In this document: one piece after another, positions 53,830-62,710 of the stretch
Layout of the letters: every line of letters starts with the position of its first letter
How positions within the stretch are numbered: the first letter of the stretch is position 1
NCBI RefSeq assembly: GCF_008087345.1
Contig: NZ_VHIB01000017.1
Coordinates: forward strand, 1-64,000
Source: Nocardioides caldifontis
Lineage (GTDB): Bacteria > Actinomycetota > Actinomycetes > Propionibacteriales > Nocardioidaceae
Direction: 5' to 3'
Length of the DNA: 64,000 nt
Notes under the pieces: generated by a model
The model's database searches: none
What the model was told of the DNA's origin: nothing
What the model saw: the letters and a program-made list of their open reading frames with translations, nothing else
Made by a program: the position numbers and the translations under genes

Positions 53830-54684
53830 ATGGTGTCCGGCTCCTTCGACCGCTACGGCAGCGACGTCCTCAACACCGACTGGCGGGCGCCGAAGCGGGG
53901 CCGGGCCGTCGAGATCGAGGCCGACAAGGGGCTGGTGGTCGAGGAGGTCACCACCGACTGGTGCGGCGAGATCGTCGCGGTCGAGCGCGACCTCGACACC
54001 GTCACGCTCGAGGACCGGCGCGGCCGTCGGCGTACCTTCCCGCTGGGCCCTGGGTTCCTGCTCGAGGGGGTGCCGGTGATCCTGCGGCCGCCGAGCCGGC
54101 AGGGGCCGAAGGCGCCCACGCGCACGGCCTCGGGCTCGGTCGCGGTGCCGGGGACCAAGGCACGGGTGGCCCGGGCGAGCCGGATCTTCGTCGAGGGGCG
54201 CCACGACGCCGAGCTGGTCGAGAAGGTGTGGGGCGACGACCTGCGCATCGAGGGCGTGGTGGTGGAGTACCTCGACGGCATCGACGACCTCTCCGAGCAC
54301 CTGCGCGACTTCCGCCCCGCCGCCGAGCGCAAGGTCGGCGTGCTCGTCGACCACCTGGTGGCCGGGTCGAAGGAGAGCCGGATCGCCGCGTCGGTGGCGA
54401 AGAGCCCGATCGGCAAGCACGTGTTGATCGTGGGCCACCCGTTCGTCGACGTCTGGCAGGCCGTCAAGCCCGAGCGGCTCGGCATCAAGGCGTGGCCGAC
54501 GGTCCCCCGCAACGTCGAGTGGAAGAAGGGCGTCTGCCAGAGCCTCGGCTGGCCGCACCGGGACCAGGCCGACATCGCCCGCGCCTGGAAGCACATCCTG
54601 TCGAAGGTCAGCTCCTTCAACGACCTCGAGCCCGCCCTGCTCGGCCGCGTCGAGGAGCTCATCGACTTCGTCACCGCCCCCTGA
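53830..54684 (+). CDS. DUF3097 family protein
   Basis: 284 residues. DUF3097 from start to end: GSFDRYGSDVLNTDWRAPKRGRAVEIEADKGLVVEEV, IFVEGRHDAELVEKVWGDDLRIEGVVVEYLDGIDDL, VGVLVDHLVAGSKESRIA, VLIVGHPFVDVWQAVKPERLGI, then a helical end. The toprim-like VEGRHDAELVEKVWG suggests a nucleic-acid enzyme fold. It is a core actinobacterial gene of unknown function. Confidence 0.9.
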   Translation: MVSGSFDRYGSDVLNTDWRAPKRGRAVEIEADKGLVVEEVTTDWCGEIVAVERDLDTVTLEDRRGRRRTFPLGPGFLLEGVPVILRPPSRQGPKAPTRTASGSVAVPGTKARVARASRIFVEGRHDAELVEKVWGDDLRIEGVVVEYLDGIDDLSEHLRDFRPAAERKVGVLVDHLVAGSKESRIAASVAKSPIGKHVLIVGHPFVDVWQAVKPERLGIKAWPTVPRNVEWKKGVCQSLGWPHRDQADIARAWKHILSKVSSFNDLEPALLGRVEELIDFVTAP

Positions 54685-54686
54685 CC

Positions 54687-54816
54687 GTGTCGAGCCGCCC
54701 CTCGTGGCGCGCCGGACTGTGTTGAGCCGCCCCTTCTGGCGTCGCGGAGGCGCCCATCGCGCGCCACGAAGGGCGGTTCGACACGGATCGCGCAACCACG
54801 AAGGGCGGTTCGACAC
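54687..54816. repeat. Cluster of four inverted intergenic repeat units
   Basis: Units at 54687-54711, 54719-54741, 54764-54784 and 54796-54816. The first two read GTGTCGAGCCGCCCCTCGTGG and GTGTTGAGCCGCCCCTTCTGG; the last two are identical, CCACGAAGGGCGGTTCGACAC, the reverse complement of that pattern. Together they can fold into a large stem. The cluster lies between the convergent DUF3097 and hemW genes, a place for bidirectional transcription termination. The same family occurs at 12404-12466. Confidence 0.8.
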
Positions 54817-54827
54817 GGGGAAGGTGG

Positions 54828-56054
54828 TCAGGGCAGGAGGTCGCGCACGACGGCGTCGGCGAGCAGCCGACCCCTGAGGGTCAGCACCAGCCGGTCGTCG
54901 TGGCGCTCGACGAGCCCGTCCGCCTCCAGGTCCGGGACCCTCGCGCGTCCCGCGTCGTCGAGCACCTCGAGGGACAACCCCTCCACCAGCCGGCTCTCGA
55001 GGAGGACCCGCTCCACCCGCCTGGTCTCGGCGTCCAGCACCTCGCGGCCGAGGGCCGGGCTGGTGCCCGAGGCGATCCGCTCGGCGTACGCCGCGGGGTG
55101 GCGGACGTTCCAGAACCGCGTGCCCGCGACGTGCGAGTGGGCGCCAGGGCCGACCCCCCACCAGTCGCCGCCGCGCCAGTAGAGCAGGTTGTGGCGGCAC
55201 CGGGCCTTCTCGTCGCGGGCCCAGTTGGAGAGCTCGTACCAGGAGAACCCGGCGGCGCTCAGCAGCTCGTCGGCGATGAGGTACTTGTCGGCCAGGTCGT
55301 CGTCGTCCGGCGCCGGCACCACTCCACGGTTCACGCGCCGGGCGAGGGCGGTGCCGTCCTCGACGATCAGGGCGTACGCCGACACGTGGTCGGGCTCGCA
55401 GGCGAGCGCGGCCTCGAGCGAGGTCCGCCAGTCGTCCACGCTCTCGCCCGGCGTCCCGTAGATCAGGTCGAGGCTGACCTGCTCGAACCCGGCCTCCCGG
55501 GCCCAGCCGACCGCCCGCGGGACCCGCTCCGGGTCGTGGGTGCGGTCGAGGACGCGCAGCACGCCGGGGACCGCGGACTGCATGCCGAACGAGATCCGGT
55601 TGATCCCCCCGGCCCGCAGCTCCGCGAGCGACTCCGGGGTCACGCTGTCCGGGTTGGCCTCGGTGGTGACCTCCGCGTCGGGGGTCAGCCCGAACTGGTC
55701 GTCGACCGCCCGGACCAGCCGGACCAGGTCGCCGGCGGCGAGCAGCGTCGGGGTGCCGCCGCCGAAGAACACCGTCTCGGCGGGGCGGTCCACCCCGGCG
55801 AGCGCCTCGCGGGCGAGGCGGAGCTCGGCGGTCGCCGCTTCGGCGTACGTCTCGCGCGAGGCGCCGGGCGGTCCGCCGACCCGGCCGAGCTCGGCCGCGG
55901 TGTAGGTGTTGAAGTCGCAGTAGCCGCACCGCACCGCGCAGAACGGGACGTGGACGTAGACGCCGAGACCCCGCTCCCCCGCGGCGGCCACCGCCTCGGG
56001 GGGCAGGGCACCGTCGGGGGGCGCGGGGTCTCCGTCAGGAGGGGCGGATGGCAC
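54828..56054 (-). CDS. hemW: HemW, coproporphyrinogen oxidase-like radical SAM protein
   Basis: 408 residues. CAVRCGYCDFN holds the three Fe-S Cys (CxxxCxxC) that bind SAM. GGGTPTLL, LDLIYGTPGES and NLLYWRGGDWWGVGPGAHS follow. It has no Cys after the motif as in true HemN, so it fits HemW, a haem chaperone. The N-terminal 30 residues are Pro/Asp-rich. Confidence 0.93.
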   Translation of the reverse strand: MPSAPPDGDPAPPDGALPPEAVAAAGERGLGVYVHVPFCAVRCGYCDFNTYTAAELGRVGGPPGASRETYAEAATAELRLAREALAGVDRPAETVFFGGGTPTLLAAGDLVRLVRAVDDQFGLTPDAEVTTEANPDSVTPESLAELRAGGINRISFGMQSAVPGVLRVLDRTHDPERVPRAVGWAREAGFEQVSLDLIYGTPGESVDDWRTSLEAALACEPDHVSAYALIVEDGTALARRVNRGVVPAPDDDDLADKYLIADELLSAAGFSWYELSNWARDEKARCRHNLLYWRGGDWWGVGPGAHSHVAGTRFWNVRHPAAYAERIASGTSPALGREVLDAETRRVERVLLESRLVEGLSLEVLDDAGRARVPDLEADGLVERHDDRLVLTLRGRLLADAVVRDLLP

Positions 56055-56069
56055 GCACCCCAGTCTGCG

Positions 56070-57869
56070 TCAGGAGGAGTAGAGCGCCTCGATGCGGTCC
56101 TTGTAGTTCTGCTCGACGACCTTGCGCTTCACCTTCATCGACGGCGTCATCTCGCCGGACTCGACCGAGAGGTCCTGGTCGAGCACGACCCACTTCTTGA
56201 TCGTCTCCCAGCGGTTGAGCCGCAGGTTGAGCTCGTCGACGTAGTCGCCGACCATCTCCTGCACCTCGGGCAGGTTGACGATCTCGCTGTAGGAGAGCCC
56301 GGACTTGCCGTTGTGCTGTGCCCACCCGGCCATCGCGTCGGGGTCGAGGGTGATCAGCGCGACGCAGTAGTTGCGCTCCGCCCCGTGCACGAGGAACTGG
56401 CTGGCGTAGGGGCAGATCGCCTTGAACTGCGACTCGATCGCCGACGGGGCGATGTACTTGCCGCCGGAGGTCTTGAACAGGTCCTTCTTGCGGTCGGTGA
56501 TCCGCAGGTGCTCCCCGTCGAACTCGCCGATGTCGCCGGTGTGGATCCACCCGTCGACGAGCGTCTCGGCGGTGGCTTCGGGGAGGTTGTGGTAGCCCTC
56601 CATGACGCCGGGGCCCTTGATCAGGATCTCGCCGTCCTCGGCGATCTTCACCTCGGTGCCCGGGAACGGAATCCCGACCGAGCCGAACTTGTAGTCGTCG
56701 GGGTGGTTCACCACCGCGCCCGCGGAGGTCTCGGTCATGCCGTAGCCCTCGAGGATGAGGATGCCCGCGGCGTGGAACCACTCGGCGACCTCGCTATTGA
56801 GCGCGGCGGCGCCCGAGATGAAGAACCGGACCCGGCCTCCGAAGCGCTCGCGGATCTTGCTGAAGACCAGCCGGTCGAACAGCGCGTGCTGCAGCTTCAG
56901 CGGCAGCGGCACCGACTTGCCCTCGCGCTTGAGCCGGTCGACCTTCAGCCCGACCTCGAAGGCCTTGTTGAAGATCTTCTCCTTCGCGCCGCCCTCCTCG
57001 GCCTGCATCGTGACGATGCGGCCGTGGGCCTTTTCGAAGATGCGCGGGGCCGCGCCCATGAAGGTCGGCTTCACGACGGCGAGGTTCTCGATGATCTTGT
57101 CGACGCGACCGTCGACCGCGGTCGCGAAGCCGCAGGCGAGCTGGGTGGAGAGCAGCACCTTGCCGAAGGAGTGCGCCATCGGCAGCCAGAGGAACTGCAG
57201 GTCGTCCTCGCTGAGGATGTGCTGCGCCTCGATGGCCGCGCCCTCGTAGGTCCAGGACTTGTGCTTCAGCCGGACGCCCTTGGGCCGGCCGGTGGTCCCG
57301 GAGGTGTAGATCAGGGTGGCGAGCGAGTCGCCGTCGGTGCCGTCGATGCGCTCCTGGACGGCCTCGGGGTTCTCGTTGAGCCGCTCCTCGCCGAGCTTCT
57401 CGAGCTCCGCGAGCGAGATCACCCAGTCGCCGTCGGTGGCGCCGTCGTAGGTGACGACCTTGGTGAGCAGCGGCAGCTCGCTGCGCCGCTCCTTGAGCTT
57501 GGCGATCTGGACGTCGTCCTCGGCGAAGACCACCCGGCTCTCGGAGTCGGCCAGGATGTAGGCAACCTCCTCGCCCAGGGTCGTCGGGTAGACCGTCGTG
57601 GTCGCGGCGCCGGCGCACATGATCGCGAGGTCGCTGAGGATCCACTCGTAGCGGGTGCCGGAGGCGATGCCGACCCGCTGCTGGGGCTCGACGCCCAGCG
57701 CGATCAGCCCGGCGGCGTACTTCTTGACGCGGTCGCCGGTCTCCTTCCAGGTGATCGACTCCCACTGGTCCCCGACCGGGAACCGGTAGGCCTCACGGTT
57801 CCCGCTCTTCGCGACCCGTTCCATGAACTGCTGGCTGACCGTCATGGGACGGTTCTCGACAGCGCTCAT
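56070..57869 (-). CDS. Long-chain fatty acid-CoA ligase
   Basis: 599 residues. AMP-binding motif YTSGTTGRPKG, ILEGYGMTETSAG, TGDIGEFDGEHLRITDRKKDLFKTSGGKYIAP and the C-terminal DPDAMAGWA. It belongs to the FadD15-like group that activates fatty acids in the cytosol. The start ATG at 57869 is preceded by GTGAGAGAT. Stands alone; upstream bases contain GTGACCTGAATTCGTGACC, a direct repeat. Confidence 0.9.
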   Translation of the reverse strand: MSAVENRPMTVSQQFMERVAKSGNREAYRFPVGDQWESITWKETGDRVKKYAAGLIALGVEPQQRVGIASGTRYEWILSDLAIMCAGAATTTVYPTTLGEEVAYILADSESRVVFAEDDVQIAKLKERRSELPLLTKVVTYDGATDGDWVISLAELEKLGEERLNENPEAVQERIDGTDGDSLATLIYTSGTTGRPKGVRLKHKSWTYEGAAIEAQHILSEDDLQFLWLPMAHSFGKVLLSTQLACGFATAVDGRVDKIIENLAVVKPTFMGAAPRIFEKAHGRIVTMQAEEGGAKEKIFNKAFEVGLKVDRLKREGKSVPLPLKLQHALFDRLVFSKIRERFGGRVRFFISGAAALNSEVAEWFHAAGILILEGYGMTETSAGAVVNHPDDYKFGSVGIPFPGTEVKIAEDGEILIKGPGVMEGYHNLPEATAETLVDGWIHTGDIGEFDGEHLRITDRKKDLFKTSGGKYIAPSAIESQFKAICPYASQFLVHGAERNYCVALITLDPDAMAGWAQHNGKSGLSYSEIVNLPEVQEMVGDYVDELNLRLNRWETIKKWVVLDQDLSVESGEMTPSMKVKRKVVEQNYKDRIEALYSS

Positions 57870-58019
57870 ATCTCTCACCACCGGGGACACGTGCCACCTC
57901 CACCTCGCTCGCGCCACGGCCGGATCGGCCCGTGGTCACGGATTCGGGGATCAACCTAGCCGCCGTCGCTACCGGTCGGTACTCCCACCCGTGTCACAGG
58001 TCACGAATTCAGGTCACTC

Positions 58020-58697
58020 TCAGGTCCGGCCGTCGACGTACGCCTGGGCGCGGTCGTAGACGTGCGCCGGCAACCCCTCGACCTCGAGCAGCAACGGGAG
58101 CAGCGCCGGCTCGGTGGTCAGGGCGCCGAACATCGCCGCCGCGGTCAGGCCGTGGTCCGGGCGGTCCACGACGTCGATCGGGTCCCCCGCCGCGATCCAG
58201 CCCGGCTCGAGGATCGAGAGGAAGACGCCGGGGCGGCCGCGCTCGACGAACCGCTCGGGCCAGGTTCGAGCGTCGACGCCGTTGACCCCCATCCACCGCC
58301 CGAAGGTCTCGCACGGCACCCGGACCGAGGTCACCTGGAGCCGGACGGTGCCCACGAGCCACTGCTCACCGATCACGCAGCCGTTGAGGTCGAGGTCGCG
58401 GGTGGTGAGGTTCTCGCCGAAGAGCCCCGGCCGCACGCCGCGCCCCGAGGTGCCGTGGAGCTCCGTGCCCCACCACTCGAGGTCCTCGAGCGCGTAGGCG
58501 TGGACAGCCTGGTAGGTCCCGCCGTGGTTCCGCTGGTCGCCGACCTCGTCGCCCTGGAGCGAGCGGCCGTCGACCAGCACCGGTCCGTGCACCGGGAGCT
58601 TGTCGATCGCCGAGACCAGCAGCGGCTTCTGCTCGAGGGTCCTGGCGCGTCCGACGTTGACCGACGCCACGGTGGGGTAGCCCATGGCGTCCATCAT
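58020..58697 (-). CDS. MOSC domain protein
   Basis: 225 residues. MOSC beta barrel: SAIDKLPVHGPVLV, GDEVGDQRNHGGTYQAVHAYA, RPGLFGENLTTRDLDLNGCVIGEQWLVG, LQVTSVRVPCETFGRWMG (conserved Cys). MOSC domains handle molybdenum cofactor sulfur chemistry. Start ATG at 58697 overlaps the kinase stop by four bases. Confidence 0.92.
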   Translation of the reverse strand: MMDAMGYPTVASVNVGRARTLEQKPLLVSAIDKLPVHGPVLVDGRSLQGDEVGDQRNHGGTYQAVHAYALEDLEWWGTELHGTSGRGVRPGLFGENLTTRDLDLNGCVIGEQWLVGTVRLQVTSVRVPCETFGRWMGVNGVDARTWPERFVERGRPGVFLSILEPGWIAAGDPIDVVDRPDHGLTAAAMFGALTTEPALLPLLLEVEGLPAHVYDRAQAYVDGRT

Positions 58698-59593
58698 TCC
58701 TGGACCGCCTTGGCGACCGCGACGTTGGCCGTGATCCAGCCGCGGTCGGGCGCCCGCTCGTCGAGCTCCCAGACGGCGTTGAGCACCACGCGGAGCACCG
58801 CCCAGTCGCGGGCGCGCTCCTCGTCGAGCCAGGCGGTGTCGACGATGGTGTGGAACCGCCGCCGCACCGTGCCCCGGACGTCTCCGGAGGCGACCACCTC
58901 GTCCCACCGGTTCCACAGCATCGGCGCGGGCTCGAAGTGCGGGTCGCCGTTGAGCGGCTTGGGGTCGATCACCAACCAGGGCTCGCGATCGGCGCGCAGC
59001 ACCTGGGCGTAGTGGAGGTCGCCGTGGAGCAGCCGCGCGTCCGTGTCGGGGTCGGCGGCGAGCTGACGGGCGAGCGACGCCGCCTGCTCGACCATCCGGT
59101 GCGGGACGGGCGCCCCGCGCGGCACGGCGCGCAGCCGCTCCTCCCAGCGCGCACAGAGCCGGGAGAGCGACCGGAGGCGCGCCAGCGGGGCGAGGTGCAG
59201 CCGTGCGTACGCCGAGGCGACCACCTCGCACGCCTCGACGTCGTCGACGGTGATGAGGTCGTCAGGGCCGGCCCGCTCCAGCAGGAGCGCCCGGCGGTGC
59301 GGGTCGGCACGCAGCAGCCGCACGGTCCCTTCACCGTGCCAGTGCTGCAGTGCGAGGTGCTCGTGGGCCGACTCGTCGTCGGGGAAGCCGAGCTTGAGCA
59401 CCGCATGCTCCCCCGCCGAGACCACCGGCAGGACCAGCGAGCAGTGCCCGTGGGCGGTGCCGCCGTCCGGGCGCAGCTCCCACTCCTCCAGCAGCTCGCC
59501 GACCAGCGCCGGGAGCCGGGCGACCCAGGCGGCCCACGCCTCTCCGCGGTCAGCCATCGCGAGCACGCCCGAGGGCAGCGTCACGGCGCTCAC
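58694..59593 (-). CDS. Aminoglycoside/hydroxyurea phosphotransferase family kinase
   Basis: 299 residues. Brenner-type motif LLHGDLHYAQVL with catalytic Asp, then LVIDPKPLNGDPHFE, the metal site. N-lobe GTAHGHCSLVLPV and AVLKLGFPDDESA (Lys). The APH(6)/HUR type phosphorylates streptomycin or hydroxyurea in relatives; the substrate here cannot be told. It is coupled to MOSC. Confidence 0.87.
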   Translation of the reverse strand: MSAVTLPSGVLAMADRGEAWAAWVARLPALVGELLEEWELRPDGGTAHGHCSLVLPVVSAGEHAVLKLGFPDDESAHEHLALQHWHGEGTVRLLRADPHRRALLLERAGPDDLITVDDVEACEVVASAYARLHLAPLARLRSLSRLCARWEERLRAVPRGAPVPHRMVEQAASLARQLAADPDTDARLLHGDLHYAQVLRADREPWLVIDPKPLNGDPHFEPAPMLWNRWDEVVASGDVRGTVRRRFHTIVDTAWLDEERARDWAVLRVVLNAVWELDERAPDRGWITANVAVAKAVQE

Positions 59594-59672
59594 CGGTGCC
59601 CGCCGACTGTCGTCATGCCGCCCATTCCCTCATGGGCGCCGCTCCTGTCCACCCGCACCCCGAGGAGCCGCC

Positions 59673-60280
59673 GTGACCGACGACAGTCCCGTGCTGGTCA
59701 CCGGCGCCTTCGGCAACGTCGGCCGCCACACCCTCCGCGCGCTGCTCGCCGACGCCGCCGCCCTCGACGAGCTCGTGTCGTCGGTGGCTCCGCGGGCGGT
59801 GCTCCACCTCGCCGCGATGATCCCGCCTGCGACGTACCTGCGCCCGGAGCTCGCCGCCGCGTGAACCTCGGGGCCACCGCCGGGCTGGTCACCGCCGTCG
59901 GACGGCTCGACCGGCCGTGCCGCCTGGTGGTCACCTCGAGCGTCGCCGTCTACGGCTCCCGCAACCCGCACGCCGTCAACGGCCGCGACGTCGGGCTGGC
60001 CTTCTCCCGTGCCGTCGACGCCCCGTGCAGCCACCGCACGCTGCTCGTCGCCGGCGACGACTCCACGCGGATGACCCAGCTCGAGCTGTCGCGGTCGGTG
60101 ACCGGCGCGCTGGGGCTGCGGGACGTGCTGCCGCCCGGTCGCACGGGCGACCCGACGGACGACGCGGCGTGGTTCAAGGTCGACTGGATGGACACCGAGG
60201 AGGGCCACGCCCGACCCTGGGAGGGGATCCGGCGCCTGTGGGGCGACGGCGCGCTGGTGGAGCCGGCGCCGGAGGGCTAG
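59673..60280 (+). pseudogene. NAD-dependent epimerase remnant with several deletions
   Basis: Starts GTG with VTGAFGNVGRHTLRALL (Rossmann motif). The next stretch, AAALDELVSSVAPRAVLHLAAMIPPATYL, belongs further downstream in the family, so a block is missing. A frameshift at about 59862 (TGA, with an overlapping GTG) breaks the frame; the second frame continues NLGATAGLVTAVGRLDRPCRLVVTSSVAVYGSRNPH, then jumps to GRDVGLAFSRAVDAPCSH. The end has no C-terminal helical domain. At least two deletions and one frameshift. Confidence 0.75.
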
Positions 60281-60281
60281 C

Positions 60282-61115
60282 TCACTCCCCCTGCCGCCCG
60301 TACGACGCCCGCCGCGCCGCCCTCCGCAGCGTGGCGAGGACGGCCGGACCCAGGACCACGATCCCCACGGCGTTGGTGATCGCGCGGCCGGTGTCCCAAC
60401 CGCCGGTGGACGTGAGCAGCGTGAAGATGCCGAAGCGGTGCAGGTTCTCCAGCAGCGGCGCGCCCGGGACGAACGACAGCGACCCCTCGTGGCCGGGGAC
60501 CTCGATGCCGAGGAGGAACGGCCACGAGGAGAGGTTCATGATCAGTCCGAAGAGGTAGGCGCAGAGGACGCCGTACACGACGAGCATCGCGATCTCCGCG
60601 CGACCGGTGATCGCACGGCCCGCGAACGAGCGGGGCAGCAGGCCGGCCCCCAGGCCGATCCAGGCGGAGGCCAGCATCTGGTAGGGCAGCCACGGCCCGA
60701 CGCCCGCGGTGAGCAGCGCGGACGCGAACAGCGACGTGCACCCCATCACGAAGCCGAACCCCGGCCCGAAGACCCGCCCGGCCAGCACCAGCAGGAAGAA
60801 CACCATCTCGATGCCGGCGAGCCCGCCGCCGAGGGTGCGCATCGCGGAGTTGACGGCGGTGAGCACGCCGAGCATCGCGAGCGCCTTGGCGTCCATGCCA
60901 CCCTCGGTGAGCTCGACGAGGACCACGAGCACGACGACCGGGAGCAGGGTGAGGAAGAGGAACGGCGGCGCGACGGTGTCGACGCCCTCCTCGGGCACGA
61001 GGAGCAGCGGCCAGGCGAACATCAGCAGCCCGGCCAGGGACGCCAGCGCCAGGACCAGCGCCGAGCGGGGCCCCACCCGGACCGCGCTGTCGTTCGGGCG
61101 CACGAGCGTGGTCAC
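60282..61115 (-). CDS. ECF transporter substrate-binding membrane (S) component
   Basis: 277 residues, GTG start overlapping the ATPase stop as GTGA. Seven or so helices; GGGLAGIEMVFFLLVLAGRVFG and TSLFASALLTAGVGPWLPYQML are typical of the S component of the actinobacterial operon of this type. It binds the vitamin or metal substrate. Cobalamin is likely by operon resemblance to cbr/SCO2321-2325-type loci, but not proven. Confidence 0.8.
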   Translation of the reverse strand: MTTLVRPNDSAVRVGPRSALVLALASLAGLLMFAWPLLLVPEEGVDTVAPPFLFLTLLPVVVLVVLVELTEGGMDAKALAMLGVLTAVNSAMRTLGGGLAGIEMVFFLLVLAGRVFGPGFGFVMGCTSLFASALLTAGVGPWLPYQMLASAWIGLGAGLLPRSFAGRAITGRAEIAMLVVYGVLCAYLFGLIMNLSSWPFLLGIEVPGHEGSLSFVPGAPLLENLHRFGIFTLLTSTGGWDTGRAITNAVGIVVLGPAVLATLRRAARRASYGRQGE

Positions 61116-62710
61116 ACCAGCACCTCCCGGACCTGGTCGACGGTGAGCCACCCGGGCCCGAGGATCTTCGACATCTGCGGCGCGAACGCCGGCGACTCCG
61201 CGAGCACCCGGTCGACCGGACCGGCGGAGACGACCTCGCCGCCCGCCATCACGACCACCTCGTCGGCGACCCGGGCGACGAACTCGACGTCGTGGCTGGC
61301 GACCAGCACGCCACGCCCCTCCGCCACCAGCTGCCGCACGATGCGGCCGAGCATCTCCTTCGCCTCGTAGTCCAACCCGCGGGTCGGCTCGTCGAGCGCG
61401 ACGACCCGGGGGCGGGCGGTCAGCACGAGGGCGAGCACCAGGGCGAGCTGCTGCCCCTCGGAGAGGTCGCGCGGGTGGTGGTCCCCGTCGATCCCGGGCG
61501 CGAGCCGGTCGAGGAGGTCACGGCAGGTGCCGTCCGGCGCCTCGGACTGCCGGTCCGCGGCGCGGCACTCCTCATCGACCGACTCGAGGTAGAGCAGGTC
61601 GGCGGCGGTCTGCGGCACCAGCCCCACCAAGGACCGGGCTCGCGCCGGCGTGGCACCGCCCGGGTCCTCCCCCAGCACCTCGACCGTCCCGGCGTCGCGG
61701 CGGCCGGTGCCCTGGAGGGCCCAGAGCAGCGAGGACTTCCCGGAGCCGTTGCGCCCCATCACCCCGACCACGGTGCCGGCGCCCACGGAGACCGACACCT
61801 CCCGCACCGCGACCGTCCGCCCGTAGCGGACGGTCACGCCGTCCGCGCGCAGCAGCGGCCGGCCGGCGGGCGGCCGCACCGCCGCCGGAGGCGAGCCCAG
61901 CGCCTCGGCGAGCGCCCGGCTGCGGCGGCGGGCGTCACGCACCGTGACCGGCAGCGGCGCCCAGCCGGCGAGCCTGCCGAGCTCGACGACCGGCGGCGCC
62001 ACCGGGGAGGTCAGCAGCATCTCCCTCGTCGGGCCGGCGGTGACCTCGCCGTCCTGGACTACCAGGAGCCGGTCGGCGAACGGGATCACACGCTCCATCC
62101 GGTGCTCGGCCATCAGCACCGTGAGCCCGAGGTCCTCGACGAGCCTCGCCAGGGTCCCGAGCACGTCCTCGGCGGCGGTCGGGTCCAGCGCCGACGTGGG
62201 TTCGTCGAGCACGAGGAGCCGGGGGTGCATGGTGAGCACCGAGCCGATCGCCACCCGCTGCTGCTGGCCGCCGGACAGGGTGCGCAGCGCGCGGTGGCGC
62301 AGGTCGGCGATGCCGAGCAGGTCGAGGACCTCCTCGACACGGCGCCGCATCGTCTGCGGCTCCAGCCCGAGCTGTTCCATCCCGTAGGCGAGCTCCTCCT
62401 CGACGGTGTCGGTGACGAAGGTGCGCAGCGGGTCCTGGCCGACGTAGCCGACGAGGTGGGCGAGCTCGCGCGTCGTGTGGTCGCGGACGCTGCGCCCGCC
62501 GACGAGCACGTCGCCCTCAAGCAGCCCGCCGGTGAACCGCGGCACCAGGCCGTTGACGGTGCGCAGCAAGGTCGACTTGCCGGTGCCGGTCCGGCCGGCG
62601 ACGAGCACCAGCTCCGACTCGGCGACCTCGAGATCGACCCCGCGCAGCGTCGGCTCGGGGGCGCCTTCGTAGGTGAAGGTCAGGTCGTGCCAGCGGACCA
62701 TCGTGGTCAC
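61112..62710 (-). CDS. ECF transporter double ATPase (fused A and A')
   Basis: 532 residues holding two ABC modules. First: Walker A GRTGTGKST, signature LSGGQQQRV, Walker B LLVLDEPTSALD. Second: Walker A GRNGSGKSS, signature LSEGQQLAL, Walker B VVALDEPTRGLD. Normally ECF ATPases are two proteins; here they are fused. GTG start overlaps the EcfT stop (GTGA). Confidence 0.9.
   Translation of the reverse strand: MTTMVRWHDLTFTYEGAPEPTLRGVDLEVAESELVLVAGRTGTGKSTLLRTVNGLVPRFTGGLLEGDVLVGGRSVRDHTTRELAHLVGYVGQDPLRTFVTDTVEEELAYGMEQLGLEPQTMRRRVEEVLDLLGIADLRHRALRTLSGGQQQRVAIGSVLTMHPRLLVLDEPTSALDPTAAEDVLGTLARLVEDLGLTVLMAEHRMERVIPFADRLLVVQDGEVTAGPTREMLLTSPVAPPVVELGRLAGWAPLPVTVRDARRRSRALAEALGSPPAAVRPPAGRPLLRADGVTVRYGRTVAVREVSVSVGAGTVVGVMGRNGSGKSSLLWALQGTGRRDAGTVEVLGEDPGGATPARARSLVGLVPQTAADLLYLESVDEECRAADRQSEAPDGTCRDLLDRLAPGIDGDHHPRDLSEGQQLALVLALVLTARPRVVALDEPTRGLDYEAKEMLGRIVRQLVAEGRGVLVASHDVEFVARVADEVVVMAGGEVVSAGPVDRVLAESPAFAPQMSKILGPGWLTVDQVREVLV

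Noticed and set aside
54764-54816. CRISPR-like spacing of two identical 21-mers
   Set aside because: Only two copies, an 11-base gap and inverted partners; no cas genes.
54900-57959. 1019-codon open frame on the plus strand
   Set aside because: Antisense to hemW and the acyl-CoA ligase; shadow of codon bias.
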